This document shows positions 59,937 to 64,000 of a DNA stretch of 64,000 nucleotides, in pieces. Positions within the stretch are counted from its first letter, which is position 1. Every line of letters starts with the position of its first letter. The notes under the pieces were generated by a model that saw nothing but the letters and a program-made list of their open reading frames with translations, searched no databases and was not told the origin of the DNA. The position numbers and the translations under genes are program-made. The stretch is from an uncultured Flavobacterium sp. (GTDB taxonomy: Bacteria; Bacteroidota; Bacteroidia; Flavobacteriales; Flavobacteriaceae), in the NCBI RefSeq assembly GCF_951805225.1, contig NZ_OX638201.1, positions 5,394,001 to 5,458,000 on the forward strand. Direction: 5' to 3'.

Positions 59937-61760
59937 CTAGATATAAATCTCTTTCCCTTGCTCAATAAACTCTTCGGATTTTTCCTGCATACCTTTTTCG
60001 GCTGCTGCAACATCACGAATTTCCTGAGATATTTTCATAGAACAGAATTTTGGTCCGCACATAGAACAGAAATGTGCCACTTTTGCACCGTCAGCAGGTA
60101 GTGTTTCATCGTGAAATTCTCTTGCCGTATCTGGATCTAATGATAAATTAAACTGATCTTCCCAACGGAATTCAAAACGTGCTTTACTTAAGGCATTGTC
60201 ACGATATTGTGCTCCAGGATGACCTTTGGCTAAATCAGCGGCATGAGCAGAAATTTTATAAGTTATAACACCATCTTTTACATCTTTTTTATTAGGTAAT
60301 CCAAGGTGCTCTTTTGGCGTTACATAACACAACATTGCGCAGCCATACCAACCAATCATCGCGGCTCCAATTGCTGATGTGATATGATCGTAACCAGGTG
60401 CAATATCAGTTGTTAAAGGGCCAAGAGTATAAAAAGGAGCTTCGCTGCAATGTTCTAATTGTTTGTCCATATTCTCTTTTATCATGTGCATTGGCACGTG
60501 ACCCGGACCTTCAATAAAAACCTGTACATCGTGTTTCCACGCGATTTTTGTTAGCTCGCCCAAAGTTTCTAATTCGGCAAATTGAGCGGCGTCATTTGCA
60601 TCAGCAATTGAACCCGGACGTAAACCATCGCCTAATGAAAATGCAACATCATATTGTTTCATGATTTCGCAGATTTCCTCGAAATGCGTGTATAAAAAGT
60701 TTTCTTTATGATGGAATAAACACCATTTCGCCATGATTGATCCACCACGAGAAACAATTCCGGTAACGCGATCTGCGGTTAAATGAATGTAACGCAATAA
60801 AACTCCGGCGTGAATCGTGAAATACGAAACTCCTTGTTCTGCTTGCTCGATTAAAGTATCGCGGAAAACTTCCCAAGTTAAATCTTCTGCAATTCCTTTT
60901 ACTTTTTCTAATGCCTGATAAATCGGAACCGTACCAATTGGAACCGGTGAATTACGAATAATCCATTCTCTGGTTTCGTGAATATTTTTTCCTGTTGATA
61001 AATCCATGATAGTATCAGCACCCCAACGGCAAGCCCAAACTGCTTTTTCAACTTCTTCCTCAATGCTTGATGTTACAGCGCTGTTTCCGATATTGGCATT
61101 TATTTTTACCAAGAAATTGCGCCCAACAATCATAGGTTCACTCTCTGGATGATTGATGTTGTTAGGGATAATTGCTCTTCCGCAAGCTACTTCGCTTCGA
61201 ACAAATTCGGGTGTTATTTTGCTTTTTGGAGTATTAGCTCCAAAACTATGTCCGGAATGCTGACATTGCATTGCTTTGGTTTGTTCGTTCAAAAGCTCGA
61301 TTCGCTGATTTTCACGAATGGCAATATATTCCATTTCGGGAGTTATGATGCCTTGTTTTGCGTAGTATAATTGTGTTACGTTTGCGCCTTTTTTTGCTCT
61401 TTTTGGTTGGTGTAAATATTCAAAACGAAGATGATTTAGGCTTTCGTCTTTCAATCGGGTTTGTCCGTAATCAGAGGTGATTTCGTTTAGGATTTCGACA
61501 TCATTTCGTTCTAATATCCAATTTTCGCGTAAGCGAGGTAATCCTTTTCGAATATCAATTTCGATGTTTGGATCAGTATAAGCTCCGGAAGTGTCGTAAA
61601 TAGTCACAGGCGGATTTTTCTCAATTCCTCCATTTGAAAGTTTTGTGTCGCTTAAAATGACTTCGCGCATAGCGACTTTTATAGGGTGAATTTCTCCGTT
61701 TACATATATTTTTTTGGAGTTAGGAAAAGGAGTTCTGGAAATTTGTTCTTCTGTAGTCAT
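59937..61760 (-). CDS. thiC: Phosphomethylpyrimidine synthase ThiC
   Basis: ThiC is a radical-SAM enzyme that rearranges aminoimidazole ribotide into HMP phosphate. The 607-aa protein has the C-terminal cluster motif CSMCGPKFC (CxxCxxxxC), and conserved blocks such as NIGNSAVTSSIEEEVEKAVWACRWGADTIMDLSTGKNIHETREWIIRNSPVPIGTVPIYQA, given here only by position (about residues 225-285), and MIGWYGCAMLCYVTPKEHLG. It is the second gene after thiS and is separated from it by a repeat-bearing spacer of about 250 bp. Confidence 0.98.
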   Translation of the reverse strand: MTTEEQISRTPFPNSKKIYVNGEIHPIKVAMREVILSDTKLSNGGIEKNPPVTIYDTSGAYTDPNIEIDIRKGLPRLRENWILERNDVEILNEITSDYGQTRLKDESLNHLRFEYLHQPKRAKKGANVTQLYYAKQGIITPEMEYIAIRENQRIELLNEQTKAMQCQHSGHSFGANTPKSKITPEFVRSEVACGRAIIPNNINHPESEPMIVGRNFLVKINANIGNSAVTSSIEEEVEKAVWACRWGADTIMDLSTGKNIHETREWIIRNSPVPIGTVPIYQALEKVKGIAEDLTWEVFRDTLIEQAEQGVSYFTIHAGVLLRYIHLTADRVTGIVSRGGSIMAKWCLFHHKENFLYTHFEEICEIMKQYDVAFSLGDGLRPGSIADANDAAQFAELETLGELTKIAWKHDVQVFIEGPGHVPMHMIKENMDKQLEHCSEAPFYTLGPLTTDIAPGYDHITSAIGAAMIGWYGCAMLCYVTPKEHLGLPNKKDVKDGVITYKISAHAADLAKGHPGAQYRDNALSKARFEFRWEDQFNLSLDPDTAREFHDETLPADGAKVAHFCSMCGPKFCSMKISQEIRDVAAAEKGMQEKSEEFIEQGKEIYI

Positions 61761-61825
61761 AGTTTTTTTGTTTCAGGTTTCAAGTTTCAAGTTGATCTTG
61801 ATTGTGTTTTTACGTTTATTTTTCC

Positions 61826-61849
61826 GTAGAGGCGCACTGCAGTGCGTCT
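61826..61849. repeat. Single GAGGCGCAC palindrome between thiS and thiC
   Basis: GTAGAGGCGCACTGCAGTGC plus GTCT: a solo copy of the family at 32378 and 33349. Next to it (about 61770-61800) is TTTCAAG/TTTCAGG periodic sequence directly upstream of the thiC start. Confidence 0.85.
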
Positions 61850-61906
61850 TCTGTTGTATGTTTTTAATCTTGTTTTTTGAAAGATAAATTTCTTGTTACC
61901 GTTTCT

Positions 61907-61996
61907 GCTAGGGATAGAAGTGGAAAGCGACCAGCGGAAGCTTTGCTAAGACTATATTTTTTTGGTTGACGACTGCGGACTTGAAACGGATAGCCC
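61907..61996 (+). repeat. GGATAG element between thiS and thiC
   Basis: CTAGGGATAGAAGTGGAAAG at the left and GAAACGGATAGCCCG at the right bracket a variable middle. The same two phrases occur at 38487-38533, and in a looser form at 40211-40302. Confidence 0.65.
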
Positions 61997-62011
61997 GTTT
62001 AAGCAGCCATA

Positions 62012-62218
62012 TTATCCGCCTTGTGTTGCTGAAATAATTAAAATTTCGTCGGTTTCTTGTATAAGATGTTGGTTCCAATTGAGTTTTGGAACGACAGTAT
62101 TATTTACGGCAACAGCAATTCCGTTTTGTTTATTGGGAATTTCGAGATCGAGCAATGATTGAACGCTTAGCGATTCAACATTGAATTGTTTGATTTGTTG
62201 GTTGATTTTTAGTTCCAT
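62012..62218 (-). CDS. thiS: Sulfur carrier protein ThiS
   Basis: The 68-aa ubiquitin-like protein carries sulfur as a thiocarboxylate on its C-terminal Gly-Gly (ATQGG), which is intact. Features such as LLDLEIPNKQNGIAVAVNNTVVPKLNWNQHLIQETDEILII match ThiS. It is the first gene of the operon, about 50 bp downstream of the TPP riboswitch. Confidence 0.93.
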   Translation of the reverse strand: MELKINQQIKQFNVESLSVQSLLDLEIPNKQNGIAVAVNNTVVPKLNWNQHLIQETDEILIISATQGG

Positions 62219-62275
62219 TCCTTTAAGTTTAGTATGTAGTTATACTTTAGGAATGGCTACAATTGCGCATAAAAA

Positions 62276-62372
62276 TGCGCGCAGAAGTCATCTTACTTTT
62301 CCCTACGCTAGTATGAACTAGATCAGGTTCAGAGGGTAAAATCTCAGCCTACAAAGTTGTAGACACCCCTAA
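62276..62372 (-). ncRNA. TPP riboswitch of the thiamine biosynthesis operon
   Basis: Read leftward: TTAGGGGTGTCTACAACTTT, GTAGGCTGAGATTTTACCC, TCTGAACCTGATCTAGTTCA, TACTAGCGTAGGGAAAAG. All thi-box conserved segments (GGGGTG, CTGAGA, ACCC, GAACCTGA, GCGTAGGGAA) are present, and the variable P3 stem is formed by CTACAACTTTGTAG. It controls the whole thiS-thiF run when TPP is bound. Confidence 0.97.
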
Positions 62373-62381
62373 AGTGTGAAG

Positions 62382-62389
62382 CAAATATA
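62382..62389 (-). promoter_or_regulatory. Candidate -7 promoter box of the thiamine operon
   Basis: On the minus strand TATATTTG matches the TAnnTTTG consensus and would start transcription just ahead of the riboswitch. No clear -33 TTG was found. Confidence 0.55.
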
Positions 62390-62417
62390 TGTAAAAATTG
62401 TTTTGTTGTTTAAAAAA

Positions 62418-62511
62418 GTTTCAAGTTTCAGGTTTCAAGTTGTATTGGTTCGGTAATTTTTGCGGATAGGGTACGTTGGTTAAGTAACGTGAAACCTGAA
62501 ACCTGAAACAA
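62418..62511. repeat. TTTCAAG/TTTCAGG periodic repeats in inverted pair
   Basis: GTTTCAAGTTTCAGGTTTCA (from 62419) and GAAACCTGAAACCTGAAAC (62490-62511) are complementary and can fold back on each other. The right arm is next to the stop codon of tag, so it may act as its terminator. Confidence 0.7.
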
Positions 62512-62516
62512 AAAAA

Positions 62517-63077
62517 CTATTTATTTCTTTTCCAGCAATCTTCGATGTGATCGTTGACCATTCCGGTGGCTTGCATGTGTGCGTAAATCACGGTGGAACC
62601 TACAAATTTAAATCCTCTTTTTTTTAAATCTTTACTGATTTCGTCTGAAAGTGGAGTAGTAGCCGGAACATCTTTTAAGGATTTTGGGGTGTTATTGATG
62701 GGTTTTCCGTTGGTGAATTTCCAGATATAATCAGAGAAACTTCCAAATTCGTCTTGAATTTTCATGAAAGCCTGAGCGTTTGAAACTGCTGATTTTACTT
62801 TAAGTTTATTGCGAATGATTCCGGTATTTTGTAATAATTCTTCAATTTTATCTTCGGAATAATTGGCTATTTTTTTATAATCGAAATGATCGAAAGCTGC
62901 TCTGAAATTTTCTCTTTTGTTTAAAATTGTGATCCAGCTTAAACCTGCCTGAAAGGTTTCCAGAATTAAAAATTCGAATAAAGTTGGATCGTCATAAACC
63001 GGAACGCCCCATTCTTCGTCATGGTATTTTTTGTATAAATCGCTTGCTGAACACCAGCCGCATCTTATTTGTTCCAT
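62517..63077 (-). CDS. tag: DNA-3-methyladenine glycosylase I
   Basis: Tag excises 3-methyladenine from alkylated DNA. The 186-aa length is normal. Motifs are IRCGWCSASDLYKKYHDEEWGVPVYDD (the zinc-site Cys of the N-terminus), LETFQAGLSWITILNKRENFRAAFDHFD, and the C-terminal GFKFVGSTVIYAHMQATGMVNDHIEDCW with the matching zinc ligands. It complements the alkylation-repair genes at 31.4-34.3 kb, but is far from them. Confidence 0.96.
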   Translation of the reverse strand: MEQIRCGWCSASDLYKKYHDEEWGVPVYDDPTLFEFLILETFQAGLSWITILNKRENFRAAFDHFDYKKIANYSEDKIEELLQNTGIIRNKLKVKSAVSNAQAFMKIQDEFGSFSDYIWKFTNGKPINNTPKSLKDVPATTPLSDEISKDLKKRGFKFVGSTVIYAHMQATGMVNDHIEDCWKRNK

Positions 63078-63130
63078 TTTTTTATTTTAAATGTAGCTAA
63101 AATTCAAATCGAAAAAGCAAAGACGTTACG

Positions 63131-63574
63131 TTATTTTCTGCTATAAACGGATATAAGCACTATTGGGATTTCGCCAAATTGCATCGACTGCTTTAGTTTT
63201 AATGTTGATTTATTTAATTCCAGAATTTCAAGTGTAATTGGTCCGTCATCAAAATTAGCGTTTAATGTTTTGTCTTTTAAAGACCATGTTCCTTTCTTGT
63301 TATAAGAAACGCATTTGTTATCTTGAAATTCGTATCTGAGACTAGTAAAAGTTCCGTCTGACAAATACTCAAAAAGACCAGTGTCGCATTTTCCCGGATT
63401 AGGAATGTCTTGTAAAGATTCCTTCCCGCTTTCTACTATTGTTCCGGTTTGTGTGGGAATCCATTTTCCGATTAATAGATCTGTATTTGTTTCTTTATCG
63501 CTGCTATCACTATTGCAAGAGAAAAGCAGTCCTGATAATAATGCGAATAAAAATAAAATAATTGGTTTTTTCAT
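63131..63574 (-). CDS. Lipocalin-like lipoprotein
   Basis: From the ATG ending at 63574 the 147-aa protein has a lipoprotein signal (LLFSCNSD, Cys near residue 20) and a small beta-barrel of the lipocalin-like type: TDLLIGKWIPT near the start, FEYLSDGTFTSL, YNKKGTWSLKDKTLNANF and the closing VLISVYSRK. Two Cys in the barrel could pair. Such proteins are numerous in Bacteroidetes and their ligands are unknown. An ATG at 63589 adds five residues that do not help the signal peptide. Confidence 0.78.
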   Translation of the reverse strand: MKKPIILFLFALLSGLLFSCNSDSSDKETNTDLLIGKWIPTQTGTIVESGKESLQDIPNPGKCDTGLFEYLSDGTFTSLRYEFQDNKCVSYNKKGTWSLKDKTLNANFDDGPITLEILELNKSTLKLKQSMQFGEIPIVLISVYSRK

Positions 63575-63617
63575 GTTTGGTTTTGGCATTATTATAGGTT
63601 AGATGGTTTGGTATTAA

Positions 63618-64000
63618 TTATTCAACAGGATTTTCATTGTCTTTATGGGAAGGATCATTTTCTAAATATTTTTTTATCAAATGATGTCCGGCATAAATCG
63701 CAGGGGTTAATACAACGGCAACGGTAAGTTTGAATATATATCCGGTTAAACCCGATGAAATAAAGGTGTCAAAATCGATTTTCCCAGGAAGCCAGAATGC
63801 AATTCCAAGTACTATAAAAGAATCAAATAATTGTGAGATTACTGTTGATCCGGTAGTTCTAAGCCATATTTTTCTTTCTCCGGTTCGTCTTTTGAAAAAC
63901 CAAAATATCCAAACGTCAATTAATTGAGAAGCCATAAAAGCAATTAAACTTCCGACAATAATCCACATACTTTGTCCAAAAACGGCTTGAAATTGCTCGT
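63618..64000 (-). CDS. Queuosine precursor transporter (YhhQ/VUT family), C-terminal part
   Basis: The frame is open to the right edge of the window, so the start is outside. The visible 128 or so residues match the C-terminal half of the YhhQ family: QAVFGQSMWIIVGSLIAFM, SQLIDVWIFWFFKRRTGERKIWLRTTGSTVISQLFDS, and TYIFKLTVAVVLTPAIY-type helices. These proteins import preQ0/preQ1 for queuosine synthesis. The end is charged and variable (NDPSHKDNENPVE). Homology is strong but the N-terminal half is unseen. Confidence 0.8.
   Translation of the reverse strand, partial: EQFQAVFGQSMWIIVGSLIAFMASQLIDVWIFWFFKRRTGERKIWLRTTGSTVISQLFDSFIVLGIAFWLPGKIDFDTFISSGLTGYIFKLTVAVVLTPAIYAGHHLIKKYLENDPSHKDNENPVE

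Overview
The window is AT-rich chromosomal DNA from a member of the Bacteroidetes, most likely a Flavobacterium close to the F. johnsoniae group. The evidence is the gliding and type IX secretion pair porU/gldJ, a SusC/SusD polysaccharide-utilisation locus (PUL), TAnnTTTG-type promoter boxes, no clear Shine-Dalgarno sequences, and many short palindromic and 7-8 bp periodic intergenic repeats. The genus is inferred; no rRNA or tRNA gene was seen.

Layout. 1-3.6 kb: the 5' end of porU (leftward), then gldJ and murF. 3.7-23.6 kb: a PUL. A membrane-spanning propeller/Y_Y_Y/LuxR regulator faces a SusC-SusD-surface-lipoprotein operon, followed by four GH30 enzymes in two related pairs, one GH5, one secreted endonuclease/exonuclease/phosphatase-fold protein and one GH3. 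The enzyme set suggests beta-1,6-glucan or mixed beta-1,3/1,6-glucan (fungal or algal wall) breakdown to glucose. Two identical 16-bp boxes 33 bp apart lie upstream of susC and could be the operator. 23.6-30 kb: a variable island with a nested-palindrome element, a 156-bp near-identical duplication of the 3' end of a transglutaminase-like gene, and between the two copies a translationally coupled pair: a 611-aa glucosaminidase protein without a signal peptide and a small lipoprotein. This looks like an effector/immunity pair and is the best candidate here for an undescribed system.

30-38 kb: a Nudix-type regulator, a YjbR protein, and a leftward set of alkylation-repair genes (AraC-MGMT fusion, 2OG-Fe(II) oxygenase, separate Ada-type metal-binding protein, AlkB), then GNAT, SMR and patatin/outer-membrane-barrel genes. 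38-49 kb: ahcY, a phosphopantetheinyl transferase, a Crp-family regulator with a globin and a small membrane protein, GGGP synthase, pnuC, a fused riboside kinase-DUF4301 gene, arfB, and a TPP riboswitch in front of a TonB-dependent receptor that probably imports thiamine. 49-55 kb: housekeeping genes (greA, HIT, orphan histidine kinase, flavin reductase, DUF3127, aat, MOSC). 55-62.4 kb: a complete leftward thiamine operon thiS-C-E2-D-E-G-H-F behind a second TPP riboswitch, so import and synthesis of thiamine probably respond to the same ligand. 62.5-64 kb: tag, a lipocalin-like lipoprotein, and the 3' part of a queuosine-precursor transporter gene.

Gene spacers carry several dispersed repeat families. 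Some copies run into coding sequence, forming the N-terminus of the TonB receptor and the C-terminal tail of ThiH.
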